Shown: positions 50,490 to 59,010, numbered from the stretch's first letter. The stretch is DNA of 64,000 nt from Jidongwangia harbinensis (GCF_020216025.1 NZ_JAIWNC010000021.1:62001-126000); one strand, 5' to 3'. A program made the numbers and translations. Notes: a model not told the origin generated them from the letters alone.

Positions 50490-51197
50490 ATGAGCACCGG
50501 CCGAGAGATCAAGAACGTCGTTCTGGTACACGGTGCGTTCGCTGACGGTTCGAGCTGGCGCGGCGTGTACGACAAGCTCACGGCCCTGGGCTACCGGGTC
50601 ACCATCGTGCAGAATCCGCTCACCTCGCTGGCGGACGACGTCGCGGCGACCACCCGGGTGCTCGACCTGCAGGACGGCCCGACGATCCTGGTCGGTCACT
50701 CCTGGGGCGGCACGGTCATCACCGAGGCCGGTGTGCACCCGAACGTCGCCGGACTGGTCTATGTGTCGGCACTGGCGCCCGATGCCGGCGAGACCACCGC
50801 CCAGCAGTACGCGGGCTTCGCCCCGACGCCCGACTTCGTCATCGACGTCGTCGAGGGCGGATACGGCTTCCTCCGTCACGACAAGTTCCAGGCGGGGTTC
50901 GCCGCGGACGCCGACGCCGCCGACGCCGCCTTCCTCCGCGACGCGCAGGTGCCCATCAACATGGCGGTGTTCGAGACGCCGGTGAAGGCGGCCGCCTGGC
51001 GCGACAAGCCGAGCTGGGCCGTCATCGCGACCGAGGACAAGGCGTTCGACCAGGCGATGCTCCAGCACATGGCCGAGCGCATCGGCGCGAGGATCACCAA
51101 CGTCTCGGCCAGCCACGCCCTGTACCTGACCCGGTCGGGCGTCGTCTCCGACGTCATCGTCACCGCCGCGCGGAACGCCGCCGGCAGCGCTCGCTGA
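50490..51197 (+). CDS. Alpha/beta-fold hydrolase (esterase-like)
   Basis: 235-aa alpha/beta hydrolase: VLVHGAFADGSSWRGVYDKL, nucleophile GHSWGGTVITEAG (Ser ~residue 73), late His in VSASHALYLT. It resembles the small actinomycete and proteobacterial esterases often found beside regulators and annotated as salicylate-esterase-like. GGAAGGAAGAG precedes ATG 50490. Its promoter -10 lies inside the GntR palindrome, so it should be derepressed by the FCD ligand, probably an acidic metabolite of its own reaction. A hairpin 20 bp after the stop serves as terminator. Confidence 0.87.
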   Translation: MSTGREIKNVVLVHGAFADGSSWRGVYDKLTALGYRVTIVQNPLTSLADDVAATTRVLDLQDGPTILVGHSWGGTVITEAGVHPNVAGLVYVSALAPDAGETTAQQYAGFAPTPDFVIDVVEGGYGFLRHDKFQAGFAADADAADAAFLRDAQVPINMAVFETPVKAAAWRDKPSWAVIATEDKAFDQAMLQHMAERIGARITNVSASHALYLTRSGVVSDVIVTAARNAAGSAR

Positions 51198-51216
51198 CCC
51201 GCGACCACGTCACCCC

Positions 51217-51249
51217 GGGCCGGCTCGCACACGTCACGTGAGCCGGCCC
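51217..51249 (+). terminator. Terminator after the GntR-controlled hydrolase
   Basis: 10-bp perfect stem GGGCCGGCTC / GAGCCGGCCC with a 13-nt loop, 20 bp after the stop. Confidence 0.65.
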
Positions 51250-51494
51250 CGAGCTCCCCGGAGTGTGGACCGGATGTCCGTCCCGCCGTTCCAGGTGACG
51301 CTGTGGATCGAACTCGTCGCCGCCGGACTCGGCGGTCCTCGGGGCCATCGGCGGCGGGATGCTGCGTGATGAGCGTGGCCGGAGCGGCCGCCGAGGCAAG
51401 CCCTCTGCGATCGCATCGGCCGATCGGGTGGGGATGGCCGATGATCGGCTATTTCCATGTGCGACGAACCATCCGCACCACCTAGGAAGGAGCC

Positions 51495-52214
51495 ATGACC
51501 AACGAGGTAACGGTTCCCCTGCTGCCCTGCGCGTCGATCGACGACATCGAGACCTTCTACCGGATTCTCGGCTTCAGCACCACGTACCGGCAGCGCAAAC
51601 CCAACCCGTGCGTCGGACTGCAACGTGAAGACCTGCATCTGCAGTTCTTCGAGATCGACGGCTTCGAGCCGGCGCAGTCCTACGGCTCCTGCATCGTGCT
51701 CACCCCGGACATCGCCGAACTGCACCGGGCGTTCGCTGCCGGCATGCGGGCCGCATACGGCAAAATCCTGGTGTCCGGGATGCCACGGATGACCCGGCCC
51801 AGAGCCCGAAAGAACGTGGACGGGCTGGGCGGATTCAGCGTCATCGACCCGGGCGGCAACTGGATCCGCGTGTTCCAGAAACCCGCCACGATGCCCACGC
51901 CGGTGCCCGCGCCCGCCGGACGACTCGCCAAGGCGCTGGCGAACGCGGTGGTGCTGGCCGACTCCAAGGGTGACGTCGGCCAGGCGATCCGCATCCTCGA
52001 CAGCGCGTTGGCGCGCCCGCAGCCCGACGATGACCCGGTCACCGAGGTAGAGGTGCTGGTGTACCGCGCGGAACTGGCCATGACGCTCCACGACCGGGAC
52101 ACCGCAACCGAGATGCTGGCCCGCGCCGAGCGCGTCACGCTGACCGCAGACGAGACCGGAAGGGCGGCACCGACCTTCGAGATCGCTGCCGACCTCGCCG
52201 CGGCGATGCGATGA
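51495..52214 (+). CDS. VOC-fold protein fused to a helical repeat domain
   Basis: 239 aa. Residues 1-130 form a glyoxalase/bleomycin-resistance (VOC) domain: TVPLLPCASIDDIETFYRIL, LHLQFFEID (metal-type His and Glu positions), and GFSVIDPGGNWIRVFQ. Residues ~140-239 form two or three short helical hairpins (AKALANAVVLADSKGDVGQA, VEVLVYRAELAMTLHDRDTA) like tetratricopeptide repeats. Possible dioxygenase, lyase or binding protein. AGGAAGGAG lies directly before ATG 51495. Confidence 0.8.
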   Translation: MTNEVTVPLLPCASIDDIETFYRILGFSTTYRQRKPNPCVGLQREDLHLQFFEIDGFEPAQSYGSCIVLTPDIAELHRAFAAGMRAAYGKILVSGMPRMTRPRARKNVDGLGGFSVIDPGGNWIRVFQKPATMPTPVPAPAGRLAKALANAVVLADSKGDVGQAIRILDSALARPQPDDDPVTEVEVLVYRAELAMTLHDRDTATEMLARAERVTLTADETGRAAPTFEIAADLAAAMR

Positions 52215-52339
52215 GTCAGCGGCGCAGCGGAGGCGCGCGATGCCGTCTCATCGGCGGAAAGCGCGCGCCGACGTGACGGGCGCACGGTCCGGGCAGCGAC
52301 CTACCGAGCCGCGGCGGTGCCGGTCGGACCCCGGGATGA

Positions 52340-53095
52340 TCACCGGCCATCCGGTCGCTGCAGCTGCCTACCGAGAAGATCGGAGTTGAGAAATTCCCAT
52401 TCAAGTTCGATCGGGTACGGAGACAGCGTCGGCGAACCGGCGCCGAAACGCAGCCACCGGCGGCCGTCAGCATCGGTGAAGGCCAGCACCGGCTCGATAC
52501 TCTTGTCCAGCACCCGCGGGTGGCCGATCAGGACAACGCCGTCCTCCCGTACCCCGCCCATGTCGACGATCTGTCCGGCCGCCAGCGCCGAAGCGCTGGT
52601 GTCGGCGGGCCGGGTGAACGCGGCCCGGAACGGCTCTGCCCCGCCGGCCTTCACCACCGCGTGGGAGACCAGCAGGTCCACGTTCCTGGCCGAGTCCGCG
52701 CCGACGGGCCGTCTCACCGGCTGGGCAGGCGAGGTGGCAGGCACCTGCCGGAAATTGACATACAGCGCTACGTCGAACGCCGGCGAGCTGCCGAAGTTGT
52801 GCAGGACTCCCCCGCCTCCGAACAGCACCACCTGCCCGGGGAGCGGCCCGTTCTCCTCGGCGGCCTTCGTGCCGGGGGTGAAATCCACAACCGCCATGGA
52901 CCGCGCGTGCGCCTGAGCGGCGTCCGCGCGGGCCAGGCGTGCCTGACTCCTCTCGTGGAGCAGCAGCCAGCCGGTGAAGAGCGCCGCCGCCGTCGCCGCG
53001 AGGGCACCACCGACCGTTGCCCACGCCTCCATAGCGTCGGCCCACGACACCTCGGCAGCGGCCGGGAACGGGCGCGTAGGCGCGAGGGCATGCAC
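52340..53095 (-). CDS. Single-helix membrane protein, related to that at 43847-44692
   Basis: 251 aa. Short cytosolic or external start, one membrane helix (~25-50: GALAATAAALFTGWLLL), a coiled-coil segment rich in Arg and Ala (HERSQARLARADAAQAHARS), and a ~170-residue beta domain (VLFGGGGVLHNFGSSPAFDV, LAFTDADGRRWLRFGAG). Helix, basic patch and the aromatic D-x-x-G-R-x-W ending repeat the plan of the 281-aa protein 8 kb away. GTG 53095 follows TACCGT by six bases (53102-53107), i.e. leaderless. Confidence 0.7.
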   Translation of the reverse strand: MHALAPTRPFPAAAEVSWADAMEAWATVGGALAATAAALFTGWLLLHERSQARLARADAAQAHARSMAVVDFTPGTKAAEENGPLPGQVVLFGGGGVLHNFGSSPAFDVALYVNFRQVPATSPAQPVRRPVGADSARNVDLLVSHAVVKAGGAEPFRAAFTRPADTSASALAAGQIVDMGGVREDGVVLIGHPRVLDKSIEPVLAFTDADGRRWLRFGAGSPTLSPYPIELEWEFLNSDLLGRQLQRPDGR

Positions 53096-53236
53096 GCCGG
53101 AACGGTATCAACCACCTTCGCTGGTCTGCCCGACCTCCGGGTCGGAGCGCCTGGTCGCCCGGATCGGGTACGACTCGGCCATCGCCGGGTGGCCGCCGCC
53201 CTCCCGGTGCGCAGACCCGGCCTGGTGTGTTGCGGT

Positions 53237-53767
53237 TCAGTCGAGCCAGCAGATCACCGCGTCGCCGTCCTTGGCGGCTGCGGAGAAGAAGGTCCGGACG
53301 TCCGGGAGGTAGTGGGCGACCCACGCCAGCTCGCCAGGGCGGTCCCAGGTGCCGGGGTAGACCTCGGCCCTCTGCAATTCCGCCGGATCGACGCCGCGGA
53401 GGAGGTCGTCCTCGGTGATCCGAGCCAGCTGCGAGGCCGCGGCTGCCACCTGCGGCGGCGTCAGATACGCGGGTGGACCGTAGCCCCAGTCGTGCTCGAG
53501 GTCGTCCAGAAAGTCGAACATCTCATCGCTGTCGGGTTCGGCATCCGGCAGCTCGATGAAGCTCTCCGCGCCGAAGACCAGCGGCGTTTCGAAGCCGAGC
53601 CGGTTGAGCAGAAAATCGAGTCCGTTCCACGCCTTGTCGATGCCGCACCAACGCCCGGAGTTACCGTCGCGTTCCGTGCCGGCGAGGTCGAAGGCCCAGT
53701 CGAGGTCGTTCCTGGCGTGTTCCAGTTCGTCCGGGGTGACACGCAGCCAGTTGCCGTTCATGCTCAC
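53237..53767 (-). CDS. DUF1877-family protein
   Basis: 176 aa, DUF1877 (YfbM-like). The pattern is NGNWLRVTPDELEHARNDLD, then DKAWNGLDFLLNRLG, then VYPGTWDRPGELAWVAHYL. Family function is unknown; it often lies in polymorphic toxin/immunity contexts, though none is present here. GTG 53767 is preferred over ATG 53761 because TACGCT (53774-53779) lies six bases before it, giving a leaderless start. Confidence 0.82.
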   Translation of the reverse strand: MSMNGNWLRVTPDELEHARNDLDWAFDLAGTERDGNSGRWCGIDKAWNGLDFLLNRLGFETPLVFGAESFIELPDAEPDSDEMFDFLDDLEHDWGYGPPAYLTPPQVAAAASQLARITEDDLLRGVDPAELQRAEVYPGTWDRPGELAWVAHYLPDVRTFFSAAAKDGDAVICWLD

Positions 53768-54078
53768 GGCGGCAGCGTAGACGCCGGCTACGACGCGGCC
53801 CCGTCCCAGGCCGGCGCAAACGGGCCGGCGCCGAATGGATCCTCGGCCTTCGCCGTACCGGTCGGGCGGCCCGTCAGGGCCTTTGCACTCGACGGCTACG
53901 GGTCCCTGGGGCCTCCGGCGCCCCGATCAAGATACGAACACCGTGCCGGAATGCCGATTTCGTCCATGGGCCCCTGCAACGGCATTGCTCACCCATGCGG
54001 TCCGGGGTCCGCCGTTCAGCCTGGCCGGCTGTCCCGCATCGGTGGAGCGGGCCCATACCTCCGATGCTGCCGTTGACC
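53768..54078. other. Intergenic, 311 bp, no gene recognised
   Basis: Contains the leaderless promoter of the DUF1877 gene at its left end. The rest has no reading frame with plausible composition and start, and no strong hairpin. Confidence 0.4.
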
Positions 54079-54435
54079 TCACTGCCGTTCGATGCAGAAC
54101 TCATTGCCTTCGGGATCGCGCAGCGTCACCCAACCTCGGTCCTCGGGACCGCGATGGTCTTCGTACACCGTGGCGCCGAGGCCGACGGCCCGTTCGACCT
54201 CCTCGTCGCGGGATCGCCCGTCGGGCTTCCAGTCGAGGTGGACCCGGTTCTTGGCCGCGCGCGCCTCAGGGACCCGGACGAACAGCAGACCGGGCACCGG
54301 GTCGGGCGCCTCGATGAGGACCTCGTCGTCGCCGGGTTGATCAATTCCGGAAATCGGCCAGCCGGTCAGTCCGCTCCAGAACGTGGCCAGCTCATATGGG
54401 TTCGCACAATCGACAGTCACGTGACGCAGTCTCAT
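54079..54435 (-). CDS. VOC-family glyoxalase-like protein
   Basis: 118 aa, single VOC domain: MRLRHVTVDCANPYELATFW, then LLFVRVPEARAAKNRVHLDW (His in NRVHLD as metal ligand), and WVTLRDPEGNEFCIE (Glu ligand). It resembles Glyoxalase_6 proteins of actinomycetes that act as single-domain dimers. ATG 54435 follows TACGGT (54443-54448) by seven bases; no ribosome site, so probably leaderless. Confidence 0.85.
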   Translation of the reverse strand: MRLRHVTVDCANPYELATFWSGLTGWPISGIDQPGDDEVLIEAPDPVPGLLFVRVPEARAAKNRVHLDWKPDGRSRDEEVERAVGLGATVYEDHRGPEDRGWVTLRDPEGNEFCIERQ

Positions 54436-54682
54436 CCGGAGCACCGTAGGCCCCCACCGGGCCGCCATCAAACGCAAATCGGCCTGACCGGTGGAGCCTC
54501 CCCGAGTCATGTGCCGGCGCGGTTCGCACACCTACTCGCCGCAATCGCGGTTTCTCCTCCAGCGTGGCTTTGATCAGGCTTCAGATACGTCCCGAGCGCC
54601 GTCGCAGGCTCCCGGGCTGCCGGGCGGCGGACAGCAACCGCGTCGGCCCCTGATGGACGATGACGTCTGTGACAATACGGCC

Positions 54683-55318
54683 ATGAGACGGGCCGTGATC
54701 GCCGCTGTGGCCACAGCCGCAGTGGTTGTCGTCGCGGGCGTTGCGCTCCTGCGCGTACAGCGGGAACGGGAGTGGACTCGGGGCGGCGATCGGCTGGCCG
54801 TACACGTGGAGGTTGCTCTTGCCACCCAGGACACTTTCGAGGGTGTAGTGGTTCGGCTCGGCGCACCCCCGCGCACGGCAACGCGGTTCCACAGCGCGGA
54901 CCAGACCGTGGTGGTACAGGTCCGATGGTCGGCGTCAGCTCACTCCGACGGGTCGTTCCAGCTCATCGCGCTTGACGGGCGAGTGACTCCGCCGCGTCCC
55001 CTGGCCGCGGACGGAGGCTGGAACGCCGAGGGTGCGACCGGGTCGAGCTGGGGCAGCGCTTACGAGGTACTGGCCCAGCGTTATGAATGGCTGGCCGGGA
55101 TGGCGGAAAGCAACTACACCGATCCCAACGGCATCCACACGTTCCCCACCCCTGCCGTGAGGGCGCCGGCCGCCAGCGCGGGAACGGTGACCGCGTGGTT
55201 CCGCCAATGGGGTGACGGTCCCATCCCGTTCACGGACACCGAACGCGACATCGTCGTGGCTTTGTTCTACGTCGACGGTGGTGGTGAGGTGCGATGGGCA
55301 AAACGCGTCTTCGGATAG
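54683..55318 (+). CDS. Membrane-anchored hypothetical protein
   Basis: 211 aa. One hydrophobic segment (RRAVIAAVATAAVVVVAGVA, ~2-24) anchors a ~185-residue outer domain rich in short strands (RLAVHVEVALATQDTFEGVV, VVVQVRWSASAHSDGSFQLI) with a motif NYTDPNGIHTF. No family recognised. Start could be 54653 (MDDDVC) or 54683, the latter after a -10-like GACAAT six bases upstream. It is convergent with the enoyl-CoA hydratase gene (27 bp apart). Confidence 0.6.
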   Translation: MRRAVIAAVATAAVVVVAGVALLRVQREREWTRGGDRLAVHVEVALATQDTFEGVVVRLGAPPRTATRFHSADQTVVVQVRWSASAHSDGSFQLIALDGRVTPPRPLAADGGWNAEGATGSSWGSAYEVLAQRYEWLAGMAESNYTDPNGIHTFPTPAVRAPAASAGTVTAWFRQWGDGPIPFTDTERDIVVALFYVDGGGEVRWAKRVFG

Positions 55319-55345
55319 CCCGCGGTCAGGACGCCCCCGTGCCGC

Positions 55346-56176
55346 CTACCGTCGGGGAATCGCTGTCATGCCGAGGTAACGGCCCATGTTGCGCTCGACC
55401 TCTTCGGCGCCGACCGCGGCGAGGAGTTCACCCAGGGCTTGGACGCGGTCCTGGAAGCCGGGCCCGGACGCGGCGGCGGCGAACGCGGTGGAGGAGGCCA
55501 GCAGGTCTTCCCTCGGTGGCAGGGTGGCCCGGTTGACCTGTTTCTTGACCGCGCCGAGGGCCTGCTTGTCGAAGGCGGCGATACGCATGGCGGTGGCGTT
55601 CACGAAGGCGTCCAGTTCGGTGTCCGGGACCGTTCTGGTTACCCAGCGGTAGTGTTCGGCCTGGTCGGCGTCGTAGTCGTGGCAGCTCAGGAACACTTCG
55701 AGTGCGCGGTCGCGGCCGATGAGCCGGGGCAGGCGCTCGCCGGCGCCACCGCCCGGTATCAGCCCCAGGGCGACCTCCGGCTGACTGAAGATCGCTTCCT
55801 CCCGGCTGGCGTAGCGCAGGTCGAAGGCGAGCGTGAGCTCCGCGCCACCTCCCCGGGCGCGGCCCCGGATCGCGGCGATGCTGACGAATGGCGCGGCGGC
55901 CAGGCGGGTCGTCAGGTCGACGAAGACAGGGGTTGCCGCGTCCGGGCCGGTCATCGCGAGCAGTCGTGCGAAGTCCTCCGAGTCGGCGTGGTTGAGGAAG
56001 AAGCCGGGGACGGAACTGTCGAAGATCACGACCCGAGCGTGGTCGTCGTGGCTGAGGATCTCGACCGCTTCGGACAGTTCGGCGAGAGTGTCCGCCCCGA
56101 CGAGGTTCACGGGCGGGTTGGCGAAGGTGATTCTACGGACGTACGCAGAGACCTCGGAGATGGTGAACTGCTTCAT
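55346..56176 (-). CDS. Enoyl-CoA hydratase/isomerase-family protein
   Basis: 276-aa crotonase-fold protein: NPPVNLVGADTLAEL, the oxyanion strand VSIAAIRGRARGGGAELTLA, and EVALGLIPGGGAGERLPRLI. The conserved Glu-Gly oxyanion segment is present; the two catalytic Glu of true hydratases appear as Glu in GGGAEL and Gly/Gln in the later loop, so the reaction may not be hydration. AAGGAAA before ATG 56176. It lies 25 bp upstream of the end of the epimerase gene and is probably cotranscribed with it under the TetR gene's operator. Confidence 0.82.
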   Translation of the reverse strand: MKQFTISEVSAYVRRITFANPPVNLVGADTLAELSEAVEILSHDDHARVVIFDSSVPGFFLNHADSEDFARLLAMTGPDAATPVFVDLTTRLAAAPFVSIAAIRGRARGGGAELTLAFDLRYASREEAIFSQPEVALGLIPGGGAGERLPRLIGRDRALEVFLSCHDYDADQAEHYRWVTRTVPDTELDAFVNATAMRIAAFDKQALGAVKKQVNRATLPPREDLLASSTAFAAAASGPGFQDRVQALGELLAAVGAEEVERNMGRYLGMTAIPRR

Positions 56177-56201
56177 GGGTTTCCTTCCGGTGCGAGGGGA
56201 T

Positions 56202-57179
56202 TCAGGATCGGGCCATGCGACGCAGGCCCTCGTCGACGGAGATCGTCGGCTGGTAACCCAGGCTGGTGCGGGCGCGGGTGATGTCGTAGACCCGGTCGCG
56301 GCCCATGAAGGTGACGATCCAGTGCGTGAGGGGCGGCGGAGTGGTGCTGCGCCGGGCCTTGGCGGCGGTCTCCATCAGGGTGGCGACCGGTGCGGCCATC
56401 GCCCGGGGGAAACTGCCGGCGCCGCTCACGTCGATCCCGCGGGTGGCGAGCAGCGGGGTGAAGAACTGCCGGGCCGGACGGGGGTCGCCGTCGGTGATGT
56501 AGCAGACGAGGCCGTGTTCCCCGCGGGTCATCGCCAGCGTGACGGCGTGGGCGAGGTTGTCGAAGTGGCAGTGGTCGACCAGATGACGGCCTCCGTCGAT
56601 CCACGAGAACCGGCCGGCTTCGACCGACTCGACGAATCCCTCCAGGTTGTGCGCGCTGCGACTGCCCCAGAGGAAGGGCGGCCGAAGAATCACCAGGGTG
56701 GTGTCGCCGTGCGGCAGAGCGAGCATGTCCTGTTCGGTGCGGAGTTTGACCCGGCTGTACGCGATGTTCGGCCGTCCCGGGTCGGAACCCTCGTTGATCC
56801 TGTCCGCCCGGTTGCTGCCGGTGGACACGCTGGCCGCCGAGATCAGCACGAAGCGCTTGACCCGCGCGGCCACCGCGGCCTGGTAGAGCGCGACCGTCGG
56901 CCGCAGGTTGCGGTCGACGAACACCTGATCCGGACCCCAGAACTCCATGAACGCCGCCGCGTGCACCACGGCGTCGACCCGCCCGAGGACGTCCAGCCAG
57001 GCCGGCGTGGCCGTCGCCGCCGCCAGGTCGCCGCGCACCGGCACGGCTCCGGCGGCCTTGACCGTCTCCGCGGCGGCGGTGGACCGGGCGAGGGCGTGCA
57101 CGGTGTGCCCGTCGGCGATCAGGCGGCGGATGATCGCGCCGCCGGCGGAGCCGGAGCCGCCGGTGAGAAAGATGTCCAT
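56202..57179 (-). CDS. NAD(P)-dependent epimerase/3-beta-HSD-type SDR
   Basis: 325-aa extended SDR: MDIFLTGGSGSAGGAIIRRL (Rossmann Gly motif), VDAVVHAAAFMEF, SAASV (catalytic Ser region), AYSRVKLRTEQ (Tyr and Lys of the YxxxK motif). C-terminal part resembles 3-beta-hydroxysteroid dehydrogenases/NAD-dependent epimerases. Divergent from a TetR gene, with a 9-bp repeat, 15-bp gap, 9-bp repeat between them. The longer reading that would start further up has its first codons inside this operator, so ATG 57179 is chosen. Confidence 0.87.
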   Translation of the reverse strand: MDIFLTGGSGSAGGAIIRRLIADGHTVHALARSTAAAETVKAAGAVPVRGDLAAATATPAWLDVLGRVDAVVHAAAFMEFWGPDQVFVDRNLRPTVALYQAAVAARVKRFVLISAASVSTGSNRADRINEGSDPGRPNIAYSRVKLRTEQDMLALPHGDTTLVILRPPFLWGSRSAHNLEGFVESVEAGRFSWIDGGRHLVDHCHFDNLAHAVTLAMTRGEHGLVCYITDGDPRPARQFFTPLLATRGIDVSGAGSFPRAMAAPVATLMETAAKARRSTTPPPLTHWIVTFMGRDRVYDITRARTSLGYQPTISVDEGLRRMARS

Positions 57180-57216
57180 GGGAACCCCCAGGGTTTCGAC
57201 GCGTCCGGTTGACGCT

Positions 57217-57249
57217 GTCACCTGACTTAGGTTGAGGCTTTCAGGTGAC
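57217..57249. promoter_or_regulatory. TetR operator between epimerase and regulator
   Basis: Perfect 9-bp inverted repeat GTCACCTGA, 15 bp, TCAGGTGAC. It lies between the epimerase start (57179) and tetR (57275). A TTGACA for the epimerase (minus strand, 57252-57257) touches its right side. Confidence 0.75.
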
Positions 57250-57262
57250 GTTGTCAACTCTG

Positions 57263-57268
57263 TAGGAT
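57263..57268 (+). promoter_or_regulatory. -10 box of the tetR gene
   Basis: TAGGAT ends six bases before GTG 57275, so transcription should start at the start codon itself (leaderless). Confidence 0.6.
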
Positions 57269-57274
57269 GATTTG

Positions 57275-57841
57275 GTGATCACCCGCACCGAGTCAGCCGC
57301 CGCCACCCGTCGTGCCCTCCTCGACGCCGCGGCCGGGCTGCTCGACGAAGGCGGACCGGAGGCGGTGACGCTGCGGGAGGTGGGCGCACGGGCGGGCGTC
57401 AGTCGCGGCGCGCCCTACCGGCACTTCGCCGACAAGGACGACCTCCTGACCGCGATCGCGGCACAGGCCTGGAACGCGTTGGCCGACCAGGCCGGCACGC
57501 TGGGCGCGCACCCCGGCATGCCCACCCGGGACAAGGTGCGGGCGATGCTCGCCGGGATGCTCGCCACCGCCAGGGAACGACCGCACCTCTACCGGTTGAT
57601 GCACCGGCCACCGGCCGGACCCGAAGTGCTGCAGGCCGCCGCGCGCAGCCAGGGCCCGTTCGTCGCGGCCTTGAGCGACCTGGTCGGTGACACCCAGGCC
57701 CACCGTTTCGGAGCCGTGCTGCTCAGCGGCGTACACGGGGCGATAGGCATGGAAGCCAGCGGTCAGCTCACCCGGGACAAGTGGAAGACCGACGCCGACG
57801 AGATCCTCGACACCCTGGTCGGACTGCTTCCCGCGAGCTGA
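57275..57841 (+). CDS. TetR-family transcriptional regulator
   Basis: 188-aa TetR protein, with helix-turn-helix ~25-60 (VTLREVGARAGVSRGAPYRH, FADKDDLL) and TetR_C_33-like ligand domain (MHRPPAGPEVLQAA). Divergent from the epimerase/hydratase pair and probably their repressor through the 33-bp repeat. GTG 57275 is at the predicted transcription start. Confidence 0.9.
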   Translation: MITRTESAAATRRALLDAAAGLLDEGGPEAVTLREVGARAGVSRGAPYRHFADKDDLLTAIAAQAWNALADQAGTLGAHPGMPTRDKVRAMLAGMLATARERPHLYRLMHRPPAGPEVLQAAARSQGPFVAALSDLVGDTQAHRFGAVLLSGVHGAIGMEASGQLTRDKWKTDADEILDTLVGLLPAS

Positions 57842-57988
57842 GGTGACGACACCGCGAGCACCAGACTCGATACCGCCGCGCCGCCGTCGGTGACCAGGGG
57901 TTGAATCTCCTCGTGGGGATGACGCCGGCGTCGAACGGCTGACCCGGCATGTGCCACGGGGCTTCTATGACCTGTTTCGAAACAGGCC

Positions 57989-58462
57989 TTATTCGCGCTT
58001 CGGGGTGGCCTGCCTCGCCGTGGAGACGGCCTCCTCGTACCGGAGCAGGGTGTCGACGAACGTCCGTTGCTGTGCCGCGGTCAGCGGCGCGAGGGCGTGC
58101 CGCCACGCATGGGCACCTGGCGAGAGCCACTGGGTGATGGCGGGGCGGCTTTCGGGAGTGATGTCGATGATGCGCCGGCGACGGTCGGCGTCGTCCTCGC
58201 GCCGCACCAGGACCGCTCTGCGACTCAGATCGCTCACGATGAGGCTCACCGTGGTCGGTGCCACGCCGAGCATCTCGGCCAGTTGCGAGACGGTCAGCGG
58301 ACCGTCGAGCAGGAGCAGAGACAGCAGCGACAGGTGCCTGGGTGCCAGGTCGAGTGACCGGAGTTGTTCCGGCAACGGCAGGCGCTTGATCCTGCCGACC
58401 AGCCTCGGCATCACGAGGAGCAACTCCCGGACCGCGTCGTCCGTGGTGTCCGGCGTTGACAT
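57989..58462 (-). CDS. MarR-family transcriptional regulator
   Basis: 157-aa MarR repressor. Winged helix ~55-105 (LTVSQLAEMLGVAPTTVSLI, VRREDDADRRRRIIDITPES). The beta-hairpin wing, rich in Arg and Asp, is typical. No redox cysteine near the N-terminus, so it is not an OhrR-type thiol sensor. GGGAGGTGGGTGG precedes ATG 58462. Divergent from the fused tautomerase with a TTGC-TT-GCAA palindrome between them. Confidence 0.9.
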   Translation of the reverse strand: MSTPDTTDDAVRELLLVMPRLVGRIKRLPLPEQLRSLDLAPRHLSLLSLLLLDGPLTVSQLAEMLGVAPTTVSLIVSDLSRRAVLVRREDDADRRRRIIDITPESRPAITQWLSPGAHAWRHALAPLTAAQQRTFVDTLLRYEEAVSTARQATPKRE

Positions 58463-58481
58463 CCACCCACCTCCCAAATAC

Positions 58482-58495
58482 CTTTGCTTGCAAAG
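58482..58495. promoter_or_regulatory. MarR operator
   Basis: Perfect inverted repeat CTTTGC-TT-GCAAAG in an AT-rich gap, 20 bp from marR and 35 bp from the tautomerase start. Confidence 0.75.
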
Positions 58496-58529
58496 ATTGT
58501 TTGTGTCCAAACGGTTCTCGGAGGATGGT

Positions 58530-58916
58530 ATGCCCCACCTCAGCGTCCACGTGCTGGAGAGCGACCTGGCCGGTCGCGAGACCGTACTCATCGAGAAGCT
58601 GACCGACGCGATCGTGGCCGTCTACGGGGACTGGGCTCGCAGCATCGCGGTCGTGCAGTTGATCGGCCTGCCGCCCCACCGATGGGGTGTCGGCGGCGCG
58701 CCGGCACGATCACCCGCGCCCAGTGTCACGTTCGGCATCAAGGAGGCCGCCTTCAGCCGGCCGGACGCCGACGAGATCGTCGCCCGTCTCGTCTCCGGGG
58801 TCACGGACGCGGTCGTCGACGTCTTCGGAGAACGTGTCCGCGCCGGCGTGACGGTCGAGCTGGTGGGCACTCCGGCCGGGCGTTCAGGCATCGGCGGAGT
58901 CGTGGTCACGTCGTAA
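58530..58916 (+). CDS. Fused tandem 4-oxalocrotonate tautomerase-like protein
   Basis: 128 aa made of two tautomerase units of ~60 residues. Unit 1: MPHLSVHVLE (Pro2 is the catalytic base of this family), VYGDWARSIAVVQLIGLPPH, RWGVGG. Unit 2: APSVTFGIKEAA, VFGERVRAGVTVELVGTPAG, RSGIGG. Unit 2 cannot have a free N-terminal Pro, so only half the sites should be active. GGAGGATGGT before ATG 58530. Divergent MarR regulator; likely substrate class enol/keto or halo-acrylate compounds. Confidence 0.85.
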   Translation: MPHLSVHVLESDLAGRETVLIEKLTDAIVAVYGDWARSIAVVQLIGLPPHRWGVGGAPARSPAPSVTFGIKEAAFSRPDADEIVARLVSGVTDAVVDVFGERVRAGVTVELVGTPAGRSGIGGVVVTS

Positions 58917-59010
58917 CTGTCCCGCCGACTCCAGGAGCGGCAGATGCATTGGTGTGCAACCGGGCCGTGCGGGGTGCACGCGTAGCGGAGTCACGGCGCG
59001 CCGGTCGTAC

